Positions 54,753 to 63,340 of a DNA stretch of 64,000 nt are shown piece by piece. The stretch comes from Calothrix sp. PCC 7103 (GTDB lineage: Bacteria > Cyanobacteriota > Cyanobacteriia > Cyanobacteriales > Nostocaceae), in contig NZ_KB217483.1 in assembly GCF_000331305.1 (NCBI RefSeq), positions 1,398,202-1,462,201 on the forward strand, read 5' to 3'. Made by a program: the position numbers and the translations under genes. The notes beneath the pieces were generated by a model. It saw nothing but the letters and a program-made list of their open reading frames with translations, ran no database searches and was not told where the DNA came from. Positions within the stretch are counted from its first letter, which is position 1; each line of letters opens with the position of its first letter.

Positions 54753-55631
54753 ATGGAAATTTACGTTAAAAGTCGCGGTTTGCAGCGAGATTATTACTGG
54801 GTAGCTAAAAAAAACAATCAATCAATAGAAGAAAATCCCGAAGATATTTTTACTCAGCCTACTGCTTTAATCAACGAAGCTATTGATTTAGTTGAAGAAA
54901 AGGATTTTTCTCTAGTTTTATTTCGTTCCCAGGATGGTAAATTATTATTACTTGTGACTGGTTTAAAAACTCAACGGCAGGATATTCAAACGCGCTATAT
55001 TAGAAATTCCATAGCATGGATAGCTAGAGATGATGATGATGATGAATTTGCACTGCGTCAAATTGCAGCGCTGGCTTTACAAAACGAATTAGAACAAAAA
55101 ATTGATGTGGCTATTAATAATAGTTCGGGTGGATTTAAGGTTAATTGGCAAGCAATTGAAGAATTGCTGACGGGAAGTAGTGCTGCAAGAGAGCTTTTAC
55201 CAGAGAAAAAAAAGATAAAAAAAATAGGACTCATTTTAGAAGAGCGAAAACAACAGTTGGCTAGTACATTGTTAAGATACCGTCTTCCCTCTAAAAAAAC
55301 AGGCGCACTAGTTGTCGTGACAGGAATTAAGAGTAAAGAAGCTCTTGAAGCTTCTGTAGTTTGGCGAGGTTTATCTAATGACCCCAGGAATGAAGAGGAT
55401 TTGCAGCAGATTAATTGGCAATCAAATCAAGGTATGTATAATGTAGGGGCAGAGAGCTTTTCACCCTTACAACCGAGTCGAAGCCATAAAGCTTATTCGC
55501 GCGATAAATCATATCATAAAATAAGAAAATTAAAATTTATTAAGTTAACAGACCCAAAATTTTGGTTACTTTTATTAATAATAATTTTAGCAGGGAGGTA
55601 TACATTTCTCAAATTTTTATTAAACCTTTAA
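54753..55631 (+). CDS. MEIYV-family protein 1 with C-terminal membrane helix
   Basis: 292 aa, unrecognised family present here in three tandem copies. Residues ~1-120 are shared: M-E-I-Y-V-K-S-R-G-L-Q-R-D-Y-Y-W-V, then L-L-L-L-V-T-G-L-K-T-Q-R-Q-D-I-Q-T-R, then I-R-N-S-I-A-W. A helix A-A-L-A-L-Q-N-E-L-E-Q-K-I leads to a second shared block, L-V-V-V-T-G-I-K-S-K-E-A-L-E-A-S-V-V-W-R-G-L-S (~190-212). A polar linker ends in one membrane helix (~270-290, F-W-L-L-L-L-I-I-I-L-A-G). Topology is probably N-in. It starts 10 bp after the GTPase gene and may be its effector or regulator. Confidence 0.6.
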   Translation: MEIYVKSRGLQRDYYWVAKKNNQSIEENPEDIFTQPTALINEAIDLVEEKDFSLVLFRSQDGKLLLLVTGLKTQRQDIQTRYIRNSIAWIARDDDDDEFALRQIAALALQNELEQKIDVAINNSSGGFKVNWQAIEELLTGSSAARELLPEKKKIKKIGLILEERKQQLASTLLRYRLPSKKTGALVVVTGIKSKEALEASVVWRGLSNDPRNEEDLQQINWQSNQGMYNVGAESFSPLQPSRSHKAYSRDKSYHKIRKLKFIKLTDPKFWLLLLIIILAGRYTFLKFLLNL

Positions 55632-55648
55632 ATATTACTAGTACCGCG

Positions 55649-55664
55649 TGGCGTAAATACGCCA
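55649..55664. promoter_or_regulatory. Palindrome TGGCGTA-AA-TACGCCA between MEIYV genes 1 and 2
   Basis: A 7-bp inverted repeat with a 2-nt centre lies 18 bp after the first family member. It is short enough to be an operator rather than a terminator hairpin, and is followed by ~105 bp up to the next gene. Confidence 0.4.
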
Positions 55665-55770
55665 ACCATTTTCAAAGGCTACAAACGTGTATTTTTCAAG
55701 GCTTCTAATGGTAGGTTTATTTCCGCCGTTATGAACTAGGTAAAAAATATTGAACTTTAGGAAGTTATAT

Positions 55771-56505
55771 ATGGAAATTTACGTTCAAAGTCGAGGTTTA
55801 GAGAAGGACTACAATTGGGTAGCAAGGGAAGAAAACCACTCAGAAGAGATTCACATCACTGTTCCTGATATTATTGCTAAAGCTACTGACTTAATTGATG
55901 CTCAAGATTTTTCTGTCGTTTTACTGAGGTCGCGAAATGCGTTGCTATTACTTGTAACTGGTTTGGAAACACAGCGACAGGATATCCAGAGTCGCAATAT
56001 TATTAATTCTATTGCATGGGTAGGGAGAAATGAAAATGAATTTTTATTGCGTCGGATAGCAGCGCTGGCATTAATGAATCAACTAGAACAGAGAATTAAT
56101 GATGCGGTTAAATCTTCTAACAATTTAGTTGGTTTTGATGTTGATTGGAAAGCAATTGAACAATTGATAGCAGTAGATATAACTCAAAATGAACTTCTTC
56201 AAAAGGAAGAAGAAAAAGCACAAATAGCACGAATTTCAGAAGCTAGAAAACAAGAACTGGCTGAAAAACTTATAAAATACCGTCTTCCAGATGGAGAAGG
56301 AGCGCTAGTTATTGTGACAGGGATTAAGAGTAAAGAGGCTCTCGAAGCAGCAGTAGTTTGGCGGGGTTTATCCAGCGATACCAAAATTCAACAAAGTTGG
56401 CAACCTATTATCAAAGAGGTTAACAATCAACCGAATGAAGATGCATCTACATCGGAGAATATATTTTGTGACATAATAAAATCAGTTTTTGGCACTAGGA
56501 TATAA
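55771..56505 (+). CDS. MEIYV-family protein 2, soluble
   Basis: 244 aa from the ATG at 55771, which has AGGAAG upstream and aligns with the starts of its two paralogues; the frame is open seven codons further. It holds both shared blocks (Y-V-Q-S-R-G-L-E-K-D-Y-N-W-V, L-V-T-G-L-E-T-Q-R-Q-D-I-Q, then A-L-V-I-V-T-G-I-K-S-K-E-A-L-E-A-A-V-V-W-R-G-L-S) with an intervening Glu/Lys/Gln helix. Unlike copies 1 and 3 it has no membrane helix and ends in a short polar tail. This suggests membrane-bound and cytosolic versions of the same module. Confidence 0.6.
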   Translation: MEIYVQSRGLEKDYNWVAREENHSEEIHITVPDIIAKATDLIDAQDFSVVLLRSRNALLLLVTGLETQRQDIQSRNIINSIAWVGRNENEFLLRRIAALALMNQLEQRINDAVKSSNNLVGFDVDWKAIEQLIAVDITQNELLQKEEEKAQIARISEARKQELAEKLIKYRLPDGEGALVIVTGIKSKEALEAAVVWRGLSSDTKIQQSWQPIIKEVNNQPNEDASTSENIFCDIIKSVFGTRI

Positions 56506-56639
56506 AAAGCTACAAAGATTAGAGATTACTGGAAATTCGGTAAAATTCTTTCTCCAATATCTTTAAATGTTGATTATTGTAATATAGTTGATGAAATTTT
56601 ACTAATTGCAAAAAACTATTGATATTTAGGAAGCTATAT

Positions 56640-57797
56640 ATGGAAATATACGTTCAAAGCCGTGGTTTAGATAGAGACTATTACTGGGTAGTAAAAAAAG
56701 AAAATCAGCGAGAAGAAGAAATTCCCATTAGTCCTCCCATTATTAAAAAAGCTAATGGTTTAATTGATGATGAATATCAGTCTGTTGTCATACTACGTTC
56801 GCAGGATAATAAATTACTATTACTAGTGGCTGGTTTAGCAACAAAACGGAAGGACATTAAAACGCGCGCTATTAGGAATTCTCTAGCATTGGTAGGGGAA
56901 AATGAAGATGAACCTACCCTACGTAAAATTGCAGCATTAGCATTACAGAACGAACTGGAAAATAAAATTAACCAATTTGTTGACAGCAGCCTAGAAGGAT
57001 TCAAGGTTGAGTGGGAAAATATTCAGAATTTTATTTCAGTTAGTACCGCCGGAAGTGAACCTCTTTCCAGCCAGGAAGTTAGAGCTAAAATAGCGCTTAT
57101 TTCAGACGATTTTAAGCACAATTTAGCGGCCGAACTTTTGAGATATGAGCTTCCCAAAAAAGAAGAAGTGCTAGTTATCGTGACGAAGGGTAAATCAAAA
57201 GAAACTCTTGAAGGAGCTAAAGTTTGGAGGGGGCTATCAAACGACCCTCGTATTTCAAATAACTGGACGCATATCCCAGGAAGTACTGAATTAACCTCCA
57301 CTAAACCTCCAACAACTGCACTGTTAATAACAGTTTTAATCGTTATTTCTGCTATACTAATTGTATTTGTATGGCTTCAAGATATCGGAGGTCTAATTAA
57401 TAAGCAAAACTTGACTTATAACGAACCCTGTGGTGGCAATCAGGAAGTATTAACAGCAGTAGTGAACGACTTAAAGCCACAAGAACAGCAGAAGGAAACA
57501 GTCAAGATATTGCAAAGAATTTTAACAACAGAAAAGATAAAAGTAAATATAGATGGTAATTTTAATGAAAATACCAAAAATGCAGTAGCAGAATTTCAAA
57601 ATCAATACAATCAAGGTAAAGAGAAAGCACAAAAAATACAAGTTAATGGTATAGTAGATAATGCTACTTTAAAAGCTTTATGGCTGGAAACAAAAGATAA
57701 CAAAACGCAGAAGCAACAAAAAATAGAGGAAGAATTATGGAACAACGGGTTATGCAAACCCAGCAAAATTGGTGACGCTAAAGCTAATGCAAAGTAG
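56640..57797 (+). CDS. MEIYV-family protein 3 with membrane helix and peptidoglycan-binding domain
   Basis: 385 aa from the ATG at 56640 (same AGGAAG context as copy 2). Residues 1-205 are the shared two-block module. Residues ~226-246 are a membrane helix (A-L-L-I-T-V-L-I-V-I-S-A-I-L-I-V-F-V-W-L). Residues ~285-350 match a peptidoglycan-binding_1 domain: V-K-I-L-Q-R-I-L, then I-D-G-N-F-N-E-N-T-K-N-A-V-A-E-F-Q-N, then V-N-G-I-V-D-N-A-T-L-K-A-L-W. With no N-terminal signal this gives a cytosolic sensor/GTPase-linked part and an external cell-wall anchor. The stop overlaps the start of the second GTPase gene by 11 bp. Confidence 0.65.
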   Translation: MEIYVQSRGLDRDYYWVVKKENQREEEIPISPPIIKKANGLIDDEYQSVVILRSQDNKLLLLVAGLATKRKDIKTRAIRNSLALVGENEDEPTLRKIAALALQNELENKINQFVDSSLEGFKVEWENIQNFISVSTAGSEPLSSQEVRAKIALISDDFKHNLAAELLRYELPKKEEVLVIVTKGKSKETLEGAKVWRGLSNDPRISNNWTHIPGSTELTSTKPPTTALLITVLIVISAILIVFVWLQDIGGLINKQNLTYNEPCGGNQEVLTAVVNDLKPQEQQKETVKILQRILTTEKIKVNIDGNFNENTKNAVAEFQNQYNQGKEKAQKIQVNGIVDNATLKALWLETKDNKTQKQQKIEEELWNNGLCKPSKIGDAKANAK

Positions 57798-58812
57798 TCC
57801 AAAAAAACTGGAACCATTTAAAATCGCGATGCTGGGTCCTTCAGGTGTTGGTAAGACCAGTCTGTTAACAGTTATGTGGAGACAAATGAAAGCAGGGGTT
57901 GTAGCGCGCGAACTGCGACTTGAAGCATTAGACCCAGAAAAACCAGGTTCAGACTACGAAACTAGCAGTTTTCTTGATAACTGTGAGTCAGAATTGGCAC
58001 AGGTGGTTAAGAGAAGCAATACTTGGATAGCAAAAGGAGGACTCCAAGGAACATCAGAGGCTCAAAAATTTTATTTCTATTTTAGTAATAGACAAAAAAA
58101 TTTATCATCATTACTATTAGAATTTCAAGATTACCCGGGGGGCTGGATAATCGGCGAAGATAAGCAAAATCACGAGCTGCCAATTCATGAAAAAGAGAAA
58201 ATGATTACTAGGGTTATAGATTATATCAAAAATTCTCATGTCACTATTCTTGCTATTGACACCCCTGCTTTAATTGAAAAGAAAGGTAAATATCACGTAC
58301 AAATTAATAAGACAGAAATAATTAAAGAAATCTTACAAAAAGCTTATTTAGAAGATTTATCAGAACAACCAAAGCTTTTGATATTTGTTCCCGTCAAGTG
58401 CGAACATTATATAAAAAAAACTCAGGGATTTTCTCAAATAGAACAAAGTTTTTGTGTGCAATACAAAGAATTACTGAATATTTTAAAAACTCCTGATTTC
58501 AGTAATGTAGCCGCAGTTCTTGCACCAGTACAAACATTAGGAAATGTGCTGTTTTCTTATATAAATGAAATCGAAGAAGATGCTAAAGTAACGCCTAATT
58601 TTATTTATGAAAAGACTAATCAGTTTGAATTGATTCCTGTTGATGCCGAACAGCCTTTAAGATACATCTTGCAGTTTGCTTTAAAATCTTATATTAACGA
58701 GGATTTTTTGGCTGTAGGTGAAAACTTCAAAATTGCTCTGAATCAGTTTGCGGCTGGCTGCAAAAAGGATGGGGGGTTTGTAATATTACAGGGTGAACAC
58801 CTGCTGTCATAA
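57787..58812 (+). CDS. Small GTPase-like protein B (paralogue of 53714-54742)
   Basis: 341 aa from the ATG at 57787, which overlaps the end of the preceding gene by 11 bp; the frame is also open from a TTG and GTG just upstream. It shares P-loop G-P-S-G-V-G-K-T, F-Q-D-Y-P-G-G-W, V-T-I-L-A-I-D-T-P-A-L, F-V-P-V-K-C-E and the C-terminal G-C-K-K-D-G-G-F with GTPase A. It has an insertion after the D-Y-P-G-G-W motif. The translational overlap with MEIYV copy 3 mirrors the 10-bp spacing of GTPase A and copy 1. The locus may thus have arisen by duplication of a GTPase-MEIYV pair. Confidence 0.65.
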   Translation: MQSSPKKLEPFKIAMLGPSGVGKTSLLTVMWRQMKAGVVARELRLEALDPEKPGSDYETSSFLDNCESELAQVVKRSNTWIAKGGLQGTSEAQKFYFYFSNRQKNLSSLLLEFQDYPGGWIIGEDKQNHELPIHEKEKMITRVIDYIKNSHVTILAIDTPALIEKKGKYHVQINKTEIIKEILQKAYLEDLSEQPKLLIFVPVKCEHYIKKTQGFSQIEQSFCVQYKELLNILKTPDFSNVAAVLAPVQTLGNVLFSYINEIEEDAKVTPNFIYEKTNQFELIPVDAEQPLRYILQFALKSYINEDFLAVGENFKIALNQFAAGCKKDGGFVILQGEHLLS

Positions 58813-58886
58813 TGATAATGCCTATATTCGCGCCAATTTTCCAAGTAAATTGAGCATATATTTTAGGTAAACAATTTGGTACTAAA

Positions 58887-58906
58887 GTTCGCGTTGAAAG
58901 GACTGG
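58887..58906 (+). repeat. 20-nt repeat, copy C
   Basis: Matches copies A (21542-21562) and B (23412-23432) at 19 of 20 positions. The single difference is GGACTGG for GGGCTGG. Here it directly precedes the FHA-like relic and is followed by TA. Confidence 0.8.
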
Positions 58907-59028
58907 TAATTAATAACCCATCTGTAGACAGCTTTCATGCCAGGATTGTCAGGCAACAAGATCAATATTTGCTGATTGACTTAGGAAGTAGAAGCGGCAC
59001 GCACGTCAGCAGCATCCAACCCAGATAA
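58903..59028 (+). pseudogene. FHA-domain remnant
   Basis: An open run encodes V-I-N-N-P-S-V-D-S-F-H-A-R-I-V, then Q-Y-L-L-I-D-L-G-S-R-S-G-T-H-V and stops at 59026. This is the core of a forkhead-associated phosphothreonine-binding domain (S-x-x-H and the L-x-S-x-x-G-T-x-V motif). No start and no other part of the gene is present. It lies in the 528-bp gap between GTPase B and the TPR gene; the rest of that gap holds a GGCGCC at 59268 and nothing else recognised. Confidence 0.65.
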
Positions 59029-59340
59029 AGAGCAACTAAAAGAAGAGTACTACACCCGTTACAGTTATACTTTAGCTTTATTTCTGGTAGACGTAGAATA
59101 AAGTTTTAAATTTATAGCTGACGCTGACTATTCTTAAATTTTTCTTAACTCGAAGCAAAGTTTTATTTGATAACAAAGATACTGCTATACTAAACAGTGT
59201 AAGTAAAACAACGTAATTGAATTTATTCTTGCATCTACAGCTTTTGTAACTTAATTGGCGGGTATGGGCGCCAAACAAATAGGTAAAAGATATAAGGGGA
59301 GAAAACTCTTCTAGTGCTGAGTATTTGAGGGAGATAAGTC

Positions 59341-61152
59341 ATGAGTCTTGATGAAATGAGACAGCTTATTAAGTCAGGAATTGAAAGCTACGACAAGGGA
59401 AACTTTAAAGATGCAATTGCTAATTTTGAGGCTGCCCTAAAAATTGATTCGACAGAAAGTAAGCTGTACATGCTTTTAGGAATGGCTTATACAGATGATG
59501 GCGACCATGATAAGGCTATCACTAATTTACAGAAATCCCTGCAGCTTCAGGATGACGACCCCGGTCTTTACATAATGCTAGCAAGGGCATATGCCCGGAA
59601 CGGAGATTATCAATATGCTGTTAATTGTTATGACACAGTAATTTCCCTTGCACCAGAAAATCCTGAACACAGAATTAGCCGTGCTGACCTACTAATTCGA
59701 GCTAATAATCCTAGCGGTGCTATTGAAGATATCGAATGCTATTTACAGATTAATCAATCCTCCTCTTTAGCATATGAAATAAGAGGCCGAGCTAGGGAAG
59801 CACTTAATGACTTAGACAATGCTATTGAAGATTATTCAGAATCACTTCGGTTAGAATCAAAGAGTATTTCGGCACGAGTCAGCCGTGCTTACTTATACAA
59901 ACGTATGGGACAGTTCTCAAAAGCATTAGAGGACTATATCCAACTTGTGAATAACAATCCTGATAATACAGACTTTCTGTTCATGCGAGCTGAAACCTAT
60001 CATAAGGTTGGAGATCATGAAAATGCTCAACAAGATTTCGAGATGGCTTTTCGCATGTACGATCAGGGCGTGCCAGAAAAGGATCGATTTAAGTCAAAAA
60101 TATTTCCACATAATATCTATGGCAACATAGAGTCTGCAAAAGCATTGTTCGACCTCGAACATAAAAGGATTACCAATCGTTTTTATACTGCTGCAATTCC
60201 TGCTTTTAGCTTAACAGAACAAAATAGAATAACAGATTTGTTAAGTGTTGTAGCATTGCTTAATCAGGGATCTCCTGAATCTGTTCTGAAGTGTTTAATC
60301 CAACATAGGATTGAGGCGATCGAGAAATCCATATTAGCTGCGTCGGACAAAGATGAAGCGTTTTCTTCATTACTAAACTCCTCATTAATTAATCCAATTT
60401 TTCTTGCAAGTGTGATAGCATTAGCAAAAATACGAGGCAGTGACGAACTTCAATATCTAAAAAATTACGTTGAGGGAGGACAACTCAATGGTCTAGATAA
60501 CGAATTTTTGTTGCTTGAAGGAATTACAAACGAGATAGAAATGGCGCAGTTTTTAGATGTTGAAAATCAATATATTGATGCATTTTTTCTTCTAGGTTTG
60601 GAAAGTTTATTGTACTCACAGGTGGGGGCGGAGATTTTTCCAAAATCATATTGCGAGTCTGGTTCAAATTACTTTATAAACTTACGAAAATATCTGGATA
60701 TCTTTCAGGAAGGTGTTAACTCAAGTATCCCCTATGACCAAATCCAGTGGTCAAAGGAGCTTCCCGAAAATTGTGAATTCAATGCCTTTCACGTAATTTT
60801 GCAGTCTTGGATTATATGCAATCCTTTCTATCTCTGTTTGGGATGGCACACAGCTTGCCGATACCTAGCTAAATTTGGATGGCAAATTAACTCTCCTATT
60901 CACAATGCAAGAGAACATTTCGAGTTTTTACAAGTTAATCTGCATGGAGAGATTACAAATATTTTAGCTAGTAATATGACCTCACAGCAGAAAAAAGCCA
61001 CGCTAGAGGGTATGCGAAAAAAGCAAGAAAATCTAGCCCGATTGGTTCGGCGAAGTGTAAGGCTCTATTACTGGAATCCAATGGAAGCAGAGGCAAAAGC
61101 ATTTGTTACACAATCTGTACGTGAAAATTTTAGGAGCAAAAGAACTTCATGA
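59341..61152 (+). CDS. TPR protein with unrecognised C-terminal domain
   Basis: 603 aa. About seven TPR units cover residues ~5-240 (for example A-I-A-N-F-E-A-A-L-K-I-D, then A-L-E-D-Y-I-Q-L-V-N-N-N-P-D). Residues ~270-600 are helical and unrecognised, with F-Y-L-C-L-G-W-H-T-A-C-R-Y-L and a basic C-terminus ending in R-S-K-R-T-S. GAGGGAGAT precedes the ATG. The stop overlaps the next start by 4 bp (ATGA), so the two proteins are coupled and likely interact. The context with a compact CHAT protease suggests a sensor-adaptor-protease set. Confidence 0.7.
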   Translation: MSLDEMRQLIKSGIESYDKGNFKDAIANFEAALKIDSTESKLYMLLGMAYTDDGDHDKAITNLQKSLQLQDDDPGLYIMLARAYARNGDYQYAVNCYDTVISLAPENPEHRISRADLLIRANNPSGAIEDIECYLQINQSSSLAYEIRGRAREALNDLDNAIEDYSESLRLESKSISARVSRAYLYKRMGQFSKALEDYIQLVNNNPDNTDFLFMRAETYHKVGDHENAQQDFEMAFRMYDQGVPEKDRFKSKIFPHNIYGNIESAKALFDLEHKRITNRFYTAAIPAFSLTEQNRITDLLSVVALLNQGSPESVLKCLIQHRIEAIEKSILAASDKDEAFSSLLNSSLINPIFLASVIALAKIRGSDELQYLKNYVEGGQLNGLDNEFLLLEGITNEIEMAQFLDVENQYIDAFFLLGLESLLYSQVGAEIFPKSYCESGSNYFINLRKYLDIFQEGVNSSIPYDQIQWSKELPENCEFNAFHVILQSWIICNPFYLCLGWHTACRYLAKFGWQINSPIHNAREHFEFLQVNLHGEITNILASNMTSQQKKATLEGMRKKQENLARLVRRSVRLYYWNPMEAEAKAFVTQSVRENFRSKRTS

Positions 61153-61967
61153 AAGAGATTAGTTTATTTGTCTCCTCCGACGATATCTTGGATTTGACAA
61201 TTGAATTAAGTCAGCATACTGACATACAAACAAAAGTACAATCAAAATCAGCATTAAAGCCGAATGCGGATAAAGAACACGGAGCCTACCACCTTTCAGG
61301 AGAAGACTGGGCAGTCTTAATCGTCTCAAGTATCGCCGACTCTAATCTTTTACGAGAGCTTGCTACAGCGATAATTAACTTTTCAAAGGCTATAAGAAAA
61401 CCACTTCAGATCATTGTAAATAGTCAACTAGCTATATCCGTTTCTCCTCGTACAAGAGAAGAAGAAATTGAACAGAAATGGAGTTTGCAAGACGTTAATA
61501 CGATATGTATATTGTCTTCGGTACAAATCTCTAAATTTTATGTTGAAAACTATCACAATCAAGGAGATACTATAATGCCACAAGGTTCTAAACAACAATT
61601 TAATAATAACTTACCTAATGCTCAAATTGCAGGCGGTCTTGTGAATGCGGATAAAGTGGAAGCAGGACAGATAGGTGGAAATATCAATAACTACACACCA
61701 CAGCAGAAACAAAATCTCGCTGAAGCCGCAGCAGAAATTCAACAACTCTTACAGCAGCTAGAGCAAACAAACCCCACTACAACCACCTCTGAAAAAATGA
61801 CGGTTGTCGCTAAAGCTGTTAATGAAATTGAGAGTAACCCAACCCTGAAAGCGCGAGTAATTGGAGCGCTCAAACTAGGTGGCACTGAAGCCATAAAAGA
61901 ATTAGTTGACCATCCTTTAGTTAATATTTTGCTGGCATCTATAGAAGGTTGGCAGGAAGCTGAATAG
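61149..61967 (+). CDS. Alpha/beta protein with Gly/Asn linker and C-terminal helical domain
   Basis: 272 aa. Residues ~1-140 are an alpha/beta domain without a recognised active site (W-A-V-L-I-V-S-S-I-A-D-S, then L-Q-I-I-V-N-S). Residues ~150-180 are a Gly/Asn/Gln-rich linker (A-Q-I-A-G-G-L-V-N-A-D, then A-G-Q-I-G-G-N-I-N-N-Y) with I-x-G and Q-I-G-G motifs reminiscent of RHIM-like amyloid-signalling segments. Residues ~185-270 are a helical domain (A-A-E-I-Q-Q-L-L-Q-Q-L-E-Q, then A-L-K-L-G-G-T-E-A-I-K-E-L-V-D-H-P-L-V-N-I) that I recognise from many cyanobacterial signalling proteins. Translationally coupled to the TPR gene. Confidence 0.6.
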   Translation: MKEISLFVSSDDILDLTIELSQHTDIQTKVQSKSALKPNADKEHGAYHLSGEDWAVLIVSSIADSNLLRELATAIINFSKAIRKPLQIIVNSQLAISVSPRTREEEIEQKWSLQDVNTICILSSVQISKFYVENYHNQGDTIMPQGSKQQFNNNLPNAQIAGGLVNADKVEAGQIGGNINNYTPQQKQNLAEAAAEIQQLLQQLEQTNPTTTTSEKMTVVAKAVNEIESNPTLKARVIGALKLGGTEAIKELVDHPLVNILLASIEGWQEAE

Positions 61968-62082
61968 CCAACTTTGTATTTTATTATACTATCCTTTATT
62001 TATTTCTAGTTTCATCTGAGCAAAATGTTCATAAGTTAAGTGAAGCTGGTCACTTTTGGCTAAAGAAAGAAAAAATTTAATT

Positions 62083-63156
62083 TTACTTTACGAGTATTCC
62101 CAGCAGCGAACCTGCGACAGCTTGACCCAACCAATCAGTTACTTTTAACAAGACAGGCTTTGCTTTTTCCCAAAGTGTCTTGTTTTGACTAGCATTTTGC
62201 AGGGTTTCAGCCATACCTCCGAGGTTGCTTGCAATTAGCGCTTTGTTAGGTTCCGCTTTCACAGTTGCAATTTTTGCGGCGCCCAAATACATAATCGCTT
62301 CTTGTTTTGTATCTGTTGGCAGTTCTGCGCTACTAATCATTTGCTCAATTTCTGCAAGCATTTGGATAACCTCTTCTTTAGTTGGCTGTTTAGCAGTTGG
62401 TGCAGCTTGGGTTGTCATTGTCTGCTGGTTGCTATTACCAATAGCAGATTGCATCCCACCGTGAACAGTTCCACCGCTAACACTTTGAGTAATCCCACCA
62501 TTATTTCTTGGTTGTGAATTTTTTTCTGGCATAGTATAATCTTCCTCTGTATTTGTTTGTGGTTCTGTCTCTTGATCTAAAGCTTGAGGTAAACGCGGTC
62601 TAAATTTAAGTACGGGGGTTTCTGATTCTGGGATTCCTTCTAGGTCAATCGATGCACAACCAACTTCAAAACAATCATCATAGGAATTTCCGGCGCCTAA
62701 TGCATCATAAAACCCAACAGAAAATTCCATTGCAGCAACATCCCCAATTGAGCGGTTCATGCCAATTACGCAATCAATATGTTGATAAATAGCATCCGCT
62801 TGTACTTCTGAGTAGCAAGCATTAAGTAAAACACACTCAATTTTCTTCTGAAACAATTTAAATAATCGGGCCAGAGATTCACTGCTTACCAGTTGCCTTT
62901 TCCCTAAATTATTTTCTAGAATTAAGCCAGTAGTTCCTAAACCATGCCCGGAAAAATGAACAATTGTTGGTTGATGGTCTAACAACGCGCGACGCAAGTC
63001 CTCAACCCGTACTGCCCACTCTGTAACAATTTCAAACTGTTCTCGATTTTTAGCTCGTTTAAGTGCAGCCTGAATATTCCGCACCTCTTCATCCAGACGT
63101 AACTTGTTTGTGTCTTTGGGGTTGGCAGATAAAATTAAGATTTTCTTAATAGTCAT
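62083..63156 (-). CDS. Compact CHAT/caspase-like protease with Gly-rich linker and helical tail
   Basis: 357 aa. Residues 1-~185 are a short caspase-type CHAT domain: K-K-I-L-I-L-S-A-N-P-K, then V-H-F-S-G-H-G (catalytic His71), then V-L-L-N-A-C-Y-S (catalytic Cys114). A linker (~200-250) includes G-G-I-T-Q-S-V-S-G-G-T-V-H-G-G-M-Q and A-I-G-N-S-N-Q-Q, similar in style to that of the neighbouring 272-aa protein. The C-terminal ~110 residues are helical and end with a hydrophobic stretch (V-A-G-S-L-L-G-I-L). The gene converges with the TPR/272-aa pair, 115 bp apart. Likely an immune-type protease triggered by assembly through the linker or tail. Confidence 0.75.
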   Translation of the reverse strand: MTIKKILILSANPKDTNKLRLDEEVRNIQAALKRAKNREQFEIVTEWAVRVEDLRRALLDHQPTIVHFSGHGLGTTGLILENNLGKRQLVSSESLARLFKLFQKKIECVLLNACYSEVQADAIYQHIDCVIGMNRSIGDVAAMEFSVGFYDALGAGNSYDDCFEVGCASIDLEGIPESETPVLKFRPRLPQALDQETEPQTNTEEDYTMPEKNSQPRNNGGITQSVSGGTVHGGMQSAIGNSNQQTMTTQAAPTAKQPTKEEVIQMLAEIEQMISSAELPTDTKQEAIMYLGAAKIATVKAEPNKALIASNLGGMAETLQNASQNKTLWEKAKPVLLKVTDWLGQAVAGSLLGILVK

Positions 63157-63340
63157 ATCTATTTTGGATGTTGTTTTTATATATACAAAAGCTTACGTAG
63201 GGCTTGCTGAAAAAGAAAGGAAACCTGACACTTCAAGATTATCAGACCAAAGGAATATACCCAGGTGCAAGACAAAAAGGTAAAATTACCTAAAACTCGT
63301 GCATCTGCGTGACTGGCGCCAAAGTGTGTCATTAGTATAT

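Noticed and set aside
59078..59278. Minus-strand 66-codon frame in the gap before the TPR gene
   Set aside because: Low-complexity Lys/Leu/Ser sequence without a start context; it does not extend the FHA relic.
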